From Thermoprotei archaeon (GTDB taxonomy: Archaea; Thermoproteota; Thermoprotei_A; Sulfolobales; Ignisphaeraceae), in contig QMWT01000011.1 in the NCBI GenBank assembly GCA_003661775.1, positions 1 to 19,411 on the forward strand: 19,411 bases of DNA, written 5' to 3'. The position numbers were made by a program, and so were the translations under genes. Each line of letters starts with the position of its first letter. The stretch's first letter is position 1. Under the pieces are notes generated by a model. It was not told the origin of the DNA. It did no database searches and was given only the letters and a program-made list of their open reading frames with translations. This document shows positions 7,681-14,491 of the stretch, one piece after another.

Positions 7681-8022
7681 CTATTCTTCCTCGACCCACC
7701 TACCTATGAATAACGACAGTAGATGTCTAAGACCGCTAGACCCCTTGCGTCTTTTTTTCATTCTCTCCTTCATCGATGTACCGTAGATGGCTACACTTAT
7801 CAAGTCTTCGCCAGTAGCATCTCTATACAATCTAGATTTGTAATACAGTACTCTCAACTCATCGATGGTTGCATAGTCAAGGGGGACGCCCTTACGTCCA
7901 TGTTCTTCCCAACGTTCGTAGAGCTTATCTAAGATTGCCATCACCTCTTCATCGGCGTAGAACATCGCCTTCGCGTAGTTGTTTGGGTTGTAATCAACAT
8001 TGCTCTCTATTTCAACTTTCAT
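7681..8022 (-). CDS. Small conserved-looking protein of unknown function
   Basis: A 113-residue soluble, mostly helical protein starting at ATG 8022. It is acidic in the first half (ADEEVMAILDKLYERWEEHG) and very basic near 88-98 (KERMKKRRKGS), ending with a hydrophobic-acidic tail. I see no known motif and do not recognise the family. It lies 66 bases downstream of the eL13 gene on the same strand and so may be cotranscribed with it, although a TATA-like ctataaga at about 8078-8085 in the gap could also be its own promoter. Its stop directly abuts the serS stop. Confidence 0.7.
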   Translation of the reverse strand: MKVEIESNVDYNPNNYAKAMFYADEEVMAILDKLYERWEEHGRKGVPLDYATIDELRVLYYKSRLYRDATGEDLISVAIYGTSMKERMKKRRKGSSGLRHLLSLFIGRWVEEE

Positions 8023-8088
8023 TCTCTCTACATCTTCTCTGCTCAGAAACCCTCACCGTTTACACTACTCTTTTCAACTCTTATAGTT

Positions 8089-8325
8089 TTAGCTGGATTT
8101 TTCCTTAATTTCCTCAAGCAACTTCTTCAGTGATTCGACATTCCACTTGTGTACGCTTCTTCGGCGCTTATCGATAGGTAAGCCTAACCTTTTTGCTTCC
8201 TCTACTGTAAGCCCAGCTTCTCTTAGTTCACCTAAGCTAAACCCTCTTCCGACACGGGTACCCAGATCTACACCTGCATACTTTAGCAGTCTAGGCTTCT
8301 TTACTATAGGCAACGCTTTCTCCAT
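8089..8325 (-). CDS. rpl13e: Large ribosomal subunit protein eL13
   Basis: A 78-residue archaeal eL13 (L13e), a eukaryote-type large-subunit protein found in crenarchaea and some other archaea but absent from bacteria. The diagnostic run GRGFSLGELREAGLTVEEA is followed by AKRLGLPIDKRRRSVHKWN, and the C-terminus is a Lys/Glu-rich helix. Archaeal members are this short compared with the roughly 200-residue eukaryotic protein. ATG 8325 is a clean start. A TATA-like acttaataag on the complementary strand at about 8356-8366 lies at proper distance. It is divergent from hjc. Confidence 0.88.
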   Translation of the reverse strand: MEKALPIVKKPRLLKYAGVDLGTRVGRGFSLGELREAGLTVEEAKRLGLPIDKRRRSVHKWNVESLKKLLEEIKEKSS

Positions 8326-8370
8326 CGAACTAGCCCCACAAATCCTACAGAGGTTTACTTAATAAGTCTG

Positions 8371-8385
8371 TTTTATAATATAAAA
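8371..8385 (+). promoter_or_regulatory. TATA box of hjc
   Basis: A strong TATA-like run ttttataatataaaa lies about 20-26 bases before ATG 8398. Transcription would start at or just before the initiation codon, so the hjc mRNA is predicted to be leaderless or nearly so. No Shine-Dalgarno is visible before the start, which agrees with this. Confidence 0.5.
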
Positions 8386-8397
8386 TATCGAGTGGAT

Positions 8398-8835
8398 ATG
8401 GGACGAAGAGGCTTTGATGCTGAGAGAGACCTCGTGAGGAAATTATGGAAATGTGGGTTCGCCGTAATTCGTGGACCTGCAAGCGGCTCAAGAATAAAAC
8501 GTGCTGTATGTCCCGACGTTGTTGCTATAAAGAACCGTAATGTCTTCGTGTTTGAAGTCAAAAAGCGTAGTAAATACGACAGCATCTACTTAGACAAAGA
8601 GCAGGTACTTAAGCTCGTTGAATTTGCGAGAAGAGCAGGAGGCGAAGCTTTCATAGCTGTGAAGATAAGTAATAATCCTTGGAAGTTTATTCCCGTGAAT
8701 AAGCTAGTTGATGTAGGTTCAAGCTATAAAGTTCCTAGAGATGAGATAGAGGCCGGTCTGGACATAGATGATCTTGTCAGGATGTGCGATACATTCATTC
8801 CTCTAACATCATACAAAAAACGTTCGTCATACTAA
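8398..8835 (+). CDS. hjc: Holliday junction resolvase Hjc
   Basis: An archaeal Holliday junction endonuclease that cuts four-way DNA junctions in recombination and fork repair. From ATG 8398 it is 145 aa, the usual Hjc length. The nuclease residues are all visible: E9 in the FDAERDLVRKL helix, S29 in GPASGS, D40 in CPDVVA, and E53 and K55 in VFEVKK. GTG 8392 is a two-codon longer alternative. The gene is tail-to-tail with the PINA gene, the two overlapping by nine bases; in Sulfolobus the PINA ATPase and Hjc act together on Holliday junctions. The paralogue Hje is a possible alternative but the residue pattern fits Hjc. Confidence 0.92.
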   Translation: MGRRGFDAERDLVRKLWKCGFAVIRGPASGSRIKRAVCPDVVAIKNRNVFVFEVKKRSKYDSIYLDKEQVLKLVEFARRAGGEAFIAVKISNNPWKFIPVNKLVDVGSSYKVPRDEIEAGLDIDDLVRMCDTFIPLTSYKKRSSY

Positions 8836-10365
8836 CTTTATTTTCAGTGAGATTCCTAGGGCCTCTAACCTGCGCTCTAATCGACGAAGTTTTCTACTGA
8901 CCGAAGCTGAGAACACCGAACGCGGAATCTTGACAGTTGCACTCCCATCCTCCACATCTACATCGGCGAATGGCAGAATCTTCCTTATCAGCTCAACAGC
9001 TTTATCTCTATACATATTCTTCTTAATCTTCTTAACGGGCACCACCACTGTCTGTTCACCGAAAGTATAGATCTCATACTCAAGCTCGCCCGTTAAGAAG
9101 TCGCGCACTTCGACTACAGGTCTCGCAAGTTCTGCCTCACGAAGTCCTGTGGGGAGCTTTACTGTGAGAGAAACCTCGTACACCTTAGCTACTCTACCTT
9201 TCTCCATAAAGATCACAGTATCCACTATGCTCGGTATCATACCAAGGTCAACTCTCCTCAACAACCTCTGTATAGCGTCTATAGGTGACGTCGCATGAAC
9301 AACGCCCACCATACCGATGCCAGCTAGTCTTAGGTCTACAAACAGTTTGAAATCCTCATCGTCTCTCATCTCATCGAGGACGGTGTAATCGGGTCTACTC
9401 AAAAGAAGTATATCGTGCAATTCCTCAGATGATGCATATGCTTTCGAGTACTGAGTTACTTCCTCTGCCAAACGCATATCTCTGGGAGATTCTATGGTCT
9501 TAACTATTCTCCCTTTACGCCTATAATAGTCAGCAAGTGCTTGAGCAAAAGTTGTTTTACCCATTCCTGGTGCTCCAGCGATTAGTATACCCTCAGCTCT
9601 TTCCTCAAGTCTTCTCATGAGCTTTTCAGGTAGCTTGTACTCCTCTAATGTAGGTCTGGCTAAGGGTTTGGTTATCGTGACTTCTATACCATCGGATACC
9701 GGAGGTCTTACAACCACGACCCTGTAATCTCTCAACTGAACAATAAGCGAACCCGGCCTTTCTACCTCGATTATTCCTTCGCCCGCCTTGGCCCTCTCAA
9801 GAACTTGGTTCACTAACTTTTCTATCTCCTCTCTACTCAAAGCCTTATCAGATATCTCAACAAGCCGCCAATAACCGGGACTTCCTTTTTTAGCTCTAGG
9901 TTTAGCACCCTCCTTAAGGTGTACACTCATCGTCTCCTCATCAAACAACTTTTCAAACATTAAGGATTCCTCACGCTGAGGTTTCACAAAGAGAACATCT
10001 ATCCCCATAGCCCTACATGCAAGATACTGAATCTCGCTACAGGTAACTACCTTTGCACCACTCTTAGCAGCATATAGCCTAACAATCCTATCAATGTCCT
10101 CGTCTCTATCTCGTCTCTCCTCACCCACAACCTCTACTAATGTAAGACCTCTATCGGCAAGCTCTCTAAGCTTAACTAATTCCTGCAGACCCAGCATACC
10201 GGTGATATGTCCTTCAGATGCCTTTGTTTCGAAGAAGGATACCAGCGCAGAGTGAATCAGAATCCTTCCTCTTATAACTCCCCTCTCAATTAGATTCGAG
10301 ACTACGTGCTCCAACACCGCACTCGTATCAGGTATGTACAGTTCTTCAAATGCCAGTTTCTCCAA
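8827..10365 (-). CDS. PIN-domain ATPase PINA (Holliday junction branch-migration ATPase)
   Basis: A 512-residue fusion with three parts. The N-terminal PIN domain (about 1-130) has D13 in PDTS, E46 and the acidic run near 87-92 intact. The central VirB11/PilT-type ATPase has Walker A GAPGMGKT at 264-271, Walker B TVLDEM at 328-333, and HATS at 357-360. The C-terminal KH-like or R3H-like domain spans about 450-512. In Sulfolobus, PINA forms a hexamer that migrates Holliday junctions and interacts with Hjc and the Hjm helicase; hjc lies directly convergent here. The start is TTG 10365: the PIN Asp is only 13 residues in, so little room exists for a later start. TATA-like ccttataagg at 10419-10428 is a candidate promoter. 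Confidence 0.92.
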   Translation of the reverse strand: MEKLAFEELYIPDTSAVLEHVVSNLIERGVIRGRILIHSALVSFFETKASEGHITGMLGLQELVKLRELADRGLTLVEVVGEERRDRDEDIDRIVRLYAAKSGAKVVTCSEIQYLACRAMGIDVLFVKPQREESLMFEKLFDEETMSVHLKEGAKPRAKKGSPGYWRLVEISDKALSREEIEKLVNQVLERAKAGEGIIEVERPGSLIVQLRDYRVVVVRPPVSDGIEVTITKPLARPTLEEYKLPEKLMRRLEERAEGILIAGAPGMGKTTFAQALADYYRRKGRIVKTIESPRDMRLAEEVTQYSKAYASSEELHDILLLSRPDYTVLDEMRDDEDFKLFVDLRLAGIGMVGVVHATSPIDAIQRLLRRVDLGMIPSIVDTVIFMEKGRVAKVYEVSLTVKLPTGLREAELARPVVEVRDFLTGELEYEIYTFGEQTVVVPVKKIKKNMYRDKAVELIRKILPFADVDVEDGSATVKIPRSVFSASVSRKLRRLERRLEALGISLKIKLV

Positions 10366-10463
10366 CGCATTCTTACCCTATGACACTTTACTATTCCTCT
10401 CTCACTCACGCGACTGGGCCTTATAAGGTGCTTAGAAATCCCAGTATACAGTTTAAAAAGGAA

Positions 10464-10877
10464 CTATTCGCCTACAAATGATCTAGAAGCTCTCCCCATC
10501 TCCACCTTCTGGGCTCTCAGCATACGCACAATATATTCAAAGGCTCTTTCTGGTTCTGTATGGATACCACAGGAATACACATCTACAGTTGCAAAGCCGT
10601 ATTCAGGCCATGTATGTATAGTTATGTGACTTTCGAGTACTATAGCCACGACGCTGACCCCCAACCCTATTCTCCAAGCCTTCACGTCGAGCAAAGTCAT
10701 GTTACCAATCTTGGCAGCTTCGACCACTATCTTCATAAGCTTGTCAACATTAGTAAGTATACCTGGATCGCAGCCATAGAGATTCCCATAAACATGCTTC
10801 CCCACAACCTTAGCAGTTATGCTGGTATTCATCACACCTTCATTCGTTGTCTCTTGGTGCAGAGTACCTATGCTCAT
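10464..10877 (-). CDS. speD: Pyruvoyl-dependent decarboxylase: AdoMet decarboxylase or crenarchaeal arginine decarboxylase
   Basis: A member of the class 1B S-adenosylmethionine decarboxylase family, which self-cleaves to create a pyruvoyl cofactor and acts in polyamine synthesis. From ATG 10877 it is 137 aa. The cleavage site is Glu-Ser in LESHITIHTWPE, with S83 becoming the pyruvoyl group; H88 and C103 (VYSCG) match the processing and proton-donor residues. Crenarchaea have two paralogues, one of which is an arginine decarboxylase (characterised in Sulfolobus); the sequence alone does not let me decide which this is. The frame extends to TTG 10937, but the TATA box at 10908-10919 lies inside that extension, so 10877 is preferred. 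ATG 10832 (122 aa) is also possible. Confidence 0.85.
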   Translation of the reverse strand: MSIGTLHQETTNEGVMNTSITAKVVGKHVYGNLYGCDPGILTNVDKLMKIVVEAAKIGNMTLLDVKAWRIGLGVSVVAIVLESHITIHTWPEYGFATVDVYSCGIHTEPERAFEYIVRMLRAQKVEMGRASRSFVGE

Positions 10878-10892
10878 ACCAGTACACCGGTA

Positions 10893-10919
10893 ACCCCCAC
10901 GGGGTAAATATTTATAAAA
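10893..10919 (-). promoter_or_regulatory. speD core promoter with overlapping inverted repeat
   Basis: Reading the complementary strand, ttttataaata at 10919-10908 is a strong TATA box predicting transcription start near 10887, ten bases before ATG 10877. Between box and start lies a perfect 5-bp inverted repeat ACCCC-cac-GGGGT (10893-10905), well placed for a repressor operator. A second TATA-like tttataaatag lies at 10924-10933. Operator function is inference. Confidence 0.45.
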
Positions 10920-10993
10920 TTTTCTATTTATAAACAATTGACGAGGTCTAAAAAACCCTTATAAGCCTCCAAACCTCTTCTTTCACCCGATTA

Positions 10994-11017
10994 ACCCCCC
11001 GTTAAAAGAATGGGGGT
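10994..11017. repeat. Inverted repeat ACCCCC/GGGGGT
   Basis: ACCCCC at 10994-10999 and GGGGGT at 11012-11017 are perfectly complementary around a 12-base A/T-rich spacer. The element lies in the 250-bp divergent interval between speD (start 10877) and the winged-helix gene (start 11128), and its arms resemble those of the repeat in the speD core promoter. It could be an operator or the stem of a short RNA, since cttataag at 10969-10976 is TATA-like. The rest of the interval holds only further TATA-like stretches. Confidence 0.35.
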
Positions 11018-11078
11018 CTTCAGAAGCGAACTTATAGGACGTTTTCCGAACCTTACAGCCTTACATCTTCATCACATA

Positions 11079-11087
11079 CCTTATAAC
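11079..11087 (+). promoter_or_regulatory. Putative TATA box of the winged-helix/TatD operon
   Basis: The sequence ccttataac (centre about 11083) predicts transcription start near 11109. That leaves a 19-base leader containing ATGGGGA at 11115-11121 as Shine-Dalgarno before TTG 11128. A second element, aatataaga at 11102-11110, would give a leaderless transcript instead. Confidence 0.35.
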
Positions 11088-11127
11088 CGGTCACATTTAC
11101 CAATATAAGATATTATGGGGACTGACT

Positions 11128-11454
11128 TTGATAGGTGTAAGTGCTAAGAGGCTTACTAAGGAAATAGTGAAGTACCTCAGTGAAGACATTGTCAGAACAC
11201 TAGAAAGTCTAAGTGAAGAAGAGAGGAAAGTATTCGAATATTTCTTAATCAATATCTCCGTAGGCGAGCTGATCTGCCTTCGTGAACTAAGACTGTACTA
11301 CAAGGTTAATGATCCTAGAAGAGTTCTCCAAGAACTCGTTGATAAAGGTATACTAGAGCGAGGTACGGGAAGCTATAGCTTATCCAAGCCCTTAAGAGAT
11401 GCACTGCTGAAGTACTATTCACGAACTCACCACCTCGTCTCTTCACGTAGCTAA
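11128..11454 (+). CDS. Small winged-helix-like DNA-binding protein
   Basis: A 108-residue protein from TTG 11128; no ATG or GTG alternative lies in frame nearby. Three helices followed by LRELRLYYKVNDPRRVLQELVDKGILERG (about 50-78) and the SYSLSKPLRDALL wing are the pattern of a winged helix-turn-helix regulator: the recognition helix is probably DPRRVLQELVDKG. I cannot assign a named family or ligand. It begins the plus-strand unit with the TatD-like hydrolase 22 bases downstream and lies opposite speD, so either gene could be a target; that is inference. The GGGGA at 11117-11121 supports the TTG start. Confidence 0.7.
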   Translation: MIGVSAKRLTKEIVKYLSEDIVRTLESLSEEERKVFEYFLINISVGELICLRELRLYYKVNDPRRVLQELVDKGILERGTGSYSLSKPLRDALLKYYSRTHHLVSSRS

Positions 11455-11476
11455 AGGGTTACAAGGTGCGTAACGA

Positions 11477-12331
11477 TTGCTGTATGCGGATTCTCATATG
11501 CACACAAATCCCGTGAAGGGACTAGGAGCTGAGACTATAGCAAAGAAGTTCAGAGCTAATAAGGGTTGGTTCATAGCAATAGTCTCGCTCCCCCCGTATC
11601 ATTACGGTTTACCGCCAACATTGGAGGGACACATAAAGGCTATCGAGATATTAATAAGAGAGTGTACTCGTGCTAGGAAGATTGGCCTTAAGGTAGCCTG
11701 CATTGCTGGTTTCCATCCTGCAGAGTTTGACCATCTGGTGAAGAAACATAGACTAGAGTTAAAGCACGTTATAGAGCTCGCTAAGAACGTTATAGATGTC
11801 ATAGCTAAATTCATTAGAAGTGGAGAGCTGAATGGCATAGGAGAGGTTGGTAGACCCCACTACAAGGTAGAGCCTGAATACGTTGTTGCCTCAGAGATCA
11901 TAACTGACTATGCTCTTGAAAGAGCTAAAGACCTCGATGCAGCAGTGCATTTGCACCTTGAGGAAGGCGGGTACGTAACTGTTCTCGATATAAAGAATCG
12001 AATAGCGAGATTGAAGTTAAATCCCATACGGGTGGTGATCCACCACGCACGCCCACGAAATCTCGTTTCAGCAATAGAACTAGGATTGATGAGCTCCGTA
12101 CCCGGTATAAGACCAATCCACGACTACATAATCAAGAGCAAGATCCCGCCTATGTATACCTTTGAAAGTGACTACCTAGATGATCCTTCAAGACCTGGCT
12201 CCGTTATCTATCCATGGGAACTAATACAGGTTCAGAAAGAATATCTCGAGAAGGGGTTATATAACGAAGAGTACCTCTGGAAGATCAATATCGATAACAT
12301 TGTACTGGTATACGGTGTTGAACCTCCGTAG
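11477..12331 (+). CDS. TatD-like metal-dependent hydrolase (archaeal COG1099 type)
   Basis: A 284-residue TIM-barrel amidohydrolase-superfamily protein. The metal ligands are in order: DSHMHT (H7, H9), the bridging glutamate in GIGEVGRP (about 119-126), histidines in VHLHLEEG and VVIHHARP, and the late aspartate in FESDYLDD. TatD relatives include 3'-5' exonucleases and other phosphoesterases; this archaeal group is only predicted to be a hydrolase, and its substrate is unknown. The TTG start at 11477 is supported by AAGGTG eight bases upstream (11463-11468) and by the family's habit of starting a few residues before the HxH motif. It is probably cotranscribed with the winged-helix gene. Confidence 0.85.
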   Translation: MLYADSHMHTNPVKGLGAETIAKKFRANKGWFIAIVSLPPYHYGLPPTLEGHIKAIEILIRECTRARKIGLKVACIAGFHPAEFDHLVKKHRLELKHVIELAKNVIDVIAKFIRSGELNGIGEVGRPHYKVEPEYVVASEIITDYALERAKDLDAAVHLHLEEGGYVTVLDIKNRIARLKLNPIRVVIHHARPRNLVSAIELGLMSSVPGIRPIHDYIIKSKIPPMYTFESDYLDDPSRPGSVIYPWELIQVQKEYLEKGLYNEEYLWKINIDNIVLVYGVEPP

Positions 12332-12336
12332 CATAA

Positions 12337-12651
12337 TTACATATTCTTAACTACCTTAGACAGTCTCTCTTCAACACAATCGTCGAGACACGTAACATAG
12401 CACTTATGATTAACGGCTCCTGATGTCGTATCTCTACAACTATTAGTGCATTCTGCGCTACAGGGCGCGTCGTTCACCTTAATTAAGTAGTATTTTGTTG
12501 CTAATCGTGTTATAGTGAGAAGATGCATTACACCACGAATTCTTAGGAACGATCTCACTTGATCTATGAGCTCGCTTCTTACCACAGCAAAACCATATTG
12601 CCTTAACATATTCCTAAGGTTATCGCTATTCACTAGGTTTTCACTAGCCAA
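12337..12651 (-). CDS. Small protein with two CX3CX3C motifs, unknown function
   Basis: A 104-residue protein. The N-terminal 60 residues look like a soluble alpha/beta domain. The C-terminus carries six cysteines in exact symmetry: C64, C68 and C72, then an 11-residue linker, then C84, C88 and C92. Spacing of four places each cysteine triplet on one face of a helix, so the segment probably forms a helical hairpin bridged by disulfides or binding metal or an Fe-S cluster. It superficially recalls twin-CX3C helical hairpins but I claim no homology. There is no signal peptide. TTG 12651 overlaps the stop of the preceding gene by eight bases, implying translational coupling. Not a family I recognise. 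Confidence 0.7.
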   Translation of the reverse strand: MASENLVNSDNLRNMLRQYGFAVVRSELIDQVRSFLRIRGVMHLLTITRLATKYYLIKVNDAPCSAECTNSCRDTTSGAVNHKCYVTCLDDCVEERLSKVVKNM

Positions 12652-13054
12652 TACCCGTCCCCATATTTATTCTACGATATGGAATATTTAGATACTCTAA
12701 GACCCTTCTTACTACCCGCTCCAGAGCGGGATCTCCACGGCTCCTCCTGACTTTTCCATCTCTATATACGGCTCTTAGTCTAAGCCTTCCCTCGCTATCA
12801 TACACCTCTATCACTCCTTTAACATTGTTCCTCAAATTCTTGATCATCTTTAGCTGAACAGCATAAGCATCCTTAGGAACATCCACGTATATCTCATAGG
12901 CATATCCGCGAGAATAGAGGCTCTTAACATTTCTTTTAGCATTTACCTTGGCAATTCTCTCAACAGTTCCATCAGGCTTAACCATGAGCGGCAGCTGTCT
13001 GTAGGCATGTTTTCCCGTCCTACTCCTAGACAATTCATCATATAGCTTTATCAC
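12644..13054 (-). CDS. Small basic protein of unknown function
   Basis: A 136-residue protein starting at GTG 13054. It is Lys/Arg-rich throughout, with a central alternating-strand segment (YAYEIYVDVPKDAYAVQLKM at about 51-70, then GVIEVYDSEGRLRLRAVYRDGKVRR), suggesting a beta-sheet nucleic-acid-binding or scaffold fold. There are no catalytic motifs, cysteines or membrane segments. It lies 23 bases after the 13078-13314 gene and overlaps the CX3CX3C gene, so the three probably form one operon. The Shine-Dalgarno is weak. I do not recognise the family. Confidence 0.7.
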   Translation of the reverse strand: MIKLYDELSRSRTGKHAYRQLPLMVKPDGTVERIAKVNAKRNVKSLYSRGYAYEIYVDVPKDAYAVQLKMIKNLRNNVKGVIEVYDSEGRLRLRAVYRDGKVRRSRGDPALERVVRRVLEYLNIPYRRINMGTGIG

Positions 13055-13077
13055 TTCAGAACGCCCTGTTAGAGTAA

Positions 13078-13314
13078 CTACTCTACCAAGATTATATTCT
13101 CCTCACCTTTACTTGTGATCTTCCCCTCCTTAACTTCGGCATTTATGCAGAACATCGAATTGTCTAGGGGTTTCCGAATACGTATCAAACCTTTGATCTC
13201 TATATGCTTAGCTCTGAGCCTCTTCTCACCTCGTAGCATCCCTTGTTCATCATACAGCGTCACGATGACTTCGAACAGCTCTCTTGAGGGTACTAAACAT
13301 AGTCTTGCATACAT
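13078..13314 (-). CDS. Small beta-rich protein of unknown function
   Basis: A 78-residue protein from ATG 13314, with GGGG at 13319-13322 on the complementary strand as Shine-Dalgarno; GTG 13326 would add four residues. It is probably mainly beta-strand (LFEVIVTLYDEQGMLRGEKR, then HIEIKGLIRIRKP, then MFCINAEVKEGKI). There are no motifs I can name. It is the first gene of the leftward three-gene unit ending with the CX3CX3C protein, and is divergent from the adenosine-specific-kinase-family gene with about 70 bases between the starts. Confidence 0.65.
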   Translation of the reverse strand: MYARLCLVPSRELFEVIVTLYDEQGMLRGEKRLRAKHIEIKGLIRIRKPLDNSMFCINAEVKEGKITSKGEENIILVE

Positions 13315-13387
13315 TCTAGTCCCCACATCACTATTGAAGCAAGTGTTTTTACCTCTATCTCACGTAATCAGGTGGGGTGGTACTAGA

Positions 13388-13888
13388 ATGAGTACTGGCA
13401 ATCTCAAGAAGATAGAAGTCGTGCAGATGGAGATACCCGAGGGTGCCAACATAATAATAGGGCAGAGTCACTTTATTAAGACAATTGAAGACCTTTACGA
13501 AGCTCTAGTAACTTCAAGTCCAGACATAAAATTTGGCATAGCTTTTGCTGAAGCTAGCGGTAAGAGGCTTATAAGGTATGACGGCAACGACGAAGAGCTT
13601 GTGAAGGTAGCCATAGAAAACTGTAGAAGGATAGGTGCAGGTCACATTTTCGTCATTTTGATACGTAATGCCTGGCCTATAAACGTTCTCAACGCCATCA
13701 AATCAGTACAGGAGGTTGTCAGAATACTGGCAGCGACAGCAAACCCGCTACAGGTAATAGTAGCAGAGACAGACCAAGGGAGGGGAGTAATAGGCGTCGT
13801 CGACGGATTCATACCCCTGGGAGTGGAAACAGAGGAAGACATAAAGGAACGAAAGGAATTCCTACGGAAGATCGGTTACAAGAGGTGA
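13388..13888 (+). CDS. Adenosine-specific kinase family protein (COG1839, DUF355)
   Basis: A 166-residue alpha/beta protein matching the archaeal COG1839 family, annotated as adenosine-specific kinase from structure-based work on a relative; the biological role is not settled. Recognisable blocks are KIEVVQMEIPEGANIIIGQSHFIK (1-40 region), FGIAFAEASGKRLIRYDGND, GAGHIFVILIRNAWPINVLN, ATANPLQVIVAE and the C-terminal GVVDGFIPLGVE. The frame is open further upstream to 13115, but that part is antisense to the neighbouring gene. ATG 13388 is preceded by GGTGGGGTGG at 13371-13380 and gives the usual family length. It is followed after 6 bases by the basic-tailed gene, so the two are probably one operon. 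Confidence 0.88.
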   Translation: MSTGNLKKIEVVQMEIPEGANIIIGQSHFIKTIEDLYEALVTSSPDIKFGIAFAEASGKRLIRYDGNDEELVKVAIENCRRIGAGHIFVILIRNAWPINVLNAIKSVQEVVRILAATANPLQVIVAETDQGRGVIGVVDGFIPLGVETEEDIKERKEFLRKIGYKR

Positions 13889-13894
13889 TCGTAT

Positions 13895-14491
13895 ATGGCT
13901 AGGAAATTCAGACTCCTAGTAAAGACTTTTTCTAGGTATAAGCTCGCTGATGACGGCATAGAACTCGAGCTTCTCAAACTCTTAGGCCAGGAAGAAGTTG
14001 TCAAAGAGATCAACGAGAATGAACTCGAAAAAAGTCTAGAGAGCATAGCTTTGAGCATACTCGGAACCAAGCCCGATGTCGATTTAGTGGAACTAGAAGC
14101 TAAAGTCGATGGTTCAACATACGTGTTCAGCACATCACGTTTCGCTTCTAAAGACCTAGAACCTGTGCTAGTAGCACCCAGACCCTCGCGAATCCTACGT
14201 CTCTACATATCGGATGCCACCAGCAATACCAACGAGGTTCCACTTAAAATTCTAGTAAACGAATCTAAGGGGCTATATGTGTACGAAACGCCCATAAAGG
14301 TAAAAGATCCTGAGATAGAAGGGAAGATACTCATAGCTGAATGCGATACCGGGACGTATATCGTCGACCTTAGTACTATTCCCAGGATTGTCACTAAGAG
14401 AAACACCGCGCAGACTACACGAAGGAAGAGGAAGAGACGTAGGAGGAAACGTAGGATAAAAAAGAAGAAAACGACAAAAACCTCAGCTTAA
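13895..14491 (+). CDS. Protein of unknown function with a strongly basic C-terminal tail
   Basis: A 198-residue protein. Residues 1-60 are acidic and helical (NENELEKSLESIALSILG), 60-165 are beta-rich, and from about 170 the chain is almost all Arg and Lys (RRKRKRRRRKRRIKKKKTTK). The tail reads as disordered nucleic-acid binding, for example to RNA, DNA or the ribosome, but this is composition-based inference. ATG 13895 follows the COG1839 gene by six bases, so translation is probably coupled. Its last nine bases overlap the convergent argF gene, which encodes the real ArgF C-terminus there. I recognise no family. Confidence 0.7.
   Translation: MARKFRLLVKTFSRYKLADDGIELELLKLLGQEEVVKEINENELEKSLESIALSILGTKPDVDLVELEAKVDGSTYVFSTSRFASKDLEPVLVAPRPSRILRLYISDATSNTNEVPLKILVNESKGLYVYETPIKVKDPEIEGKILIAECDTGTYIVDLSTIPRIVTKRNTAQTTRRKRKRRRRKRRIKKKKTTKTSA

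Noticed and set aside
10560..10907. 115-residue plus-strand frame opposite speD
   Set aside because: It is antisense to the conserved pyruvoyl decarboxylase sequence, with irregular composition; a shadow.
10948..10986. Twelve-residue leader peptide upstream of speD on the minus strand
   Set aside because: It lies upstream of the predicted speD TATA boxes, so would not be on the speD transcript; too short to support otherwise.
11020..11075. Minus-strand C/D-box RNA candidate (GTGATGA at 11075-11069, CTGA at 11023-11020)
   Set aside because: The boxes are 45 bases apart, but no credible C' box lies between them and the second guide would be about 21 bases long; the match is probably chance.
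13115..13387. N-terminal extension of the COG1839-family frame back to an ATG at 13115
   Set aside because: It is antisense to the 13078-13314 gene, lacks family similarity, and ATG 13388 has a strong ribosome-binding site and gives the usual family length.
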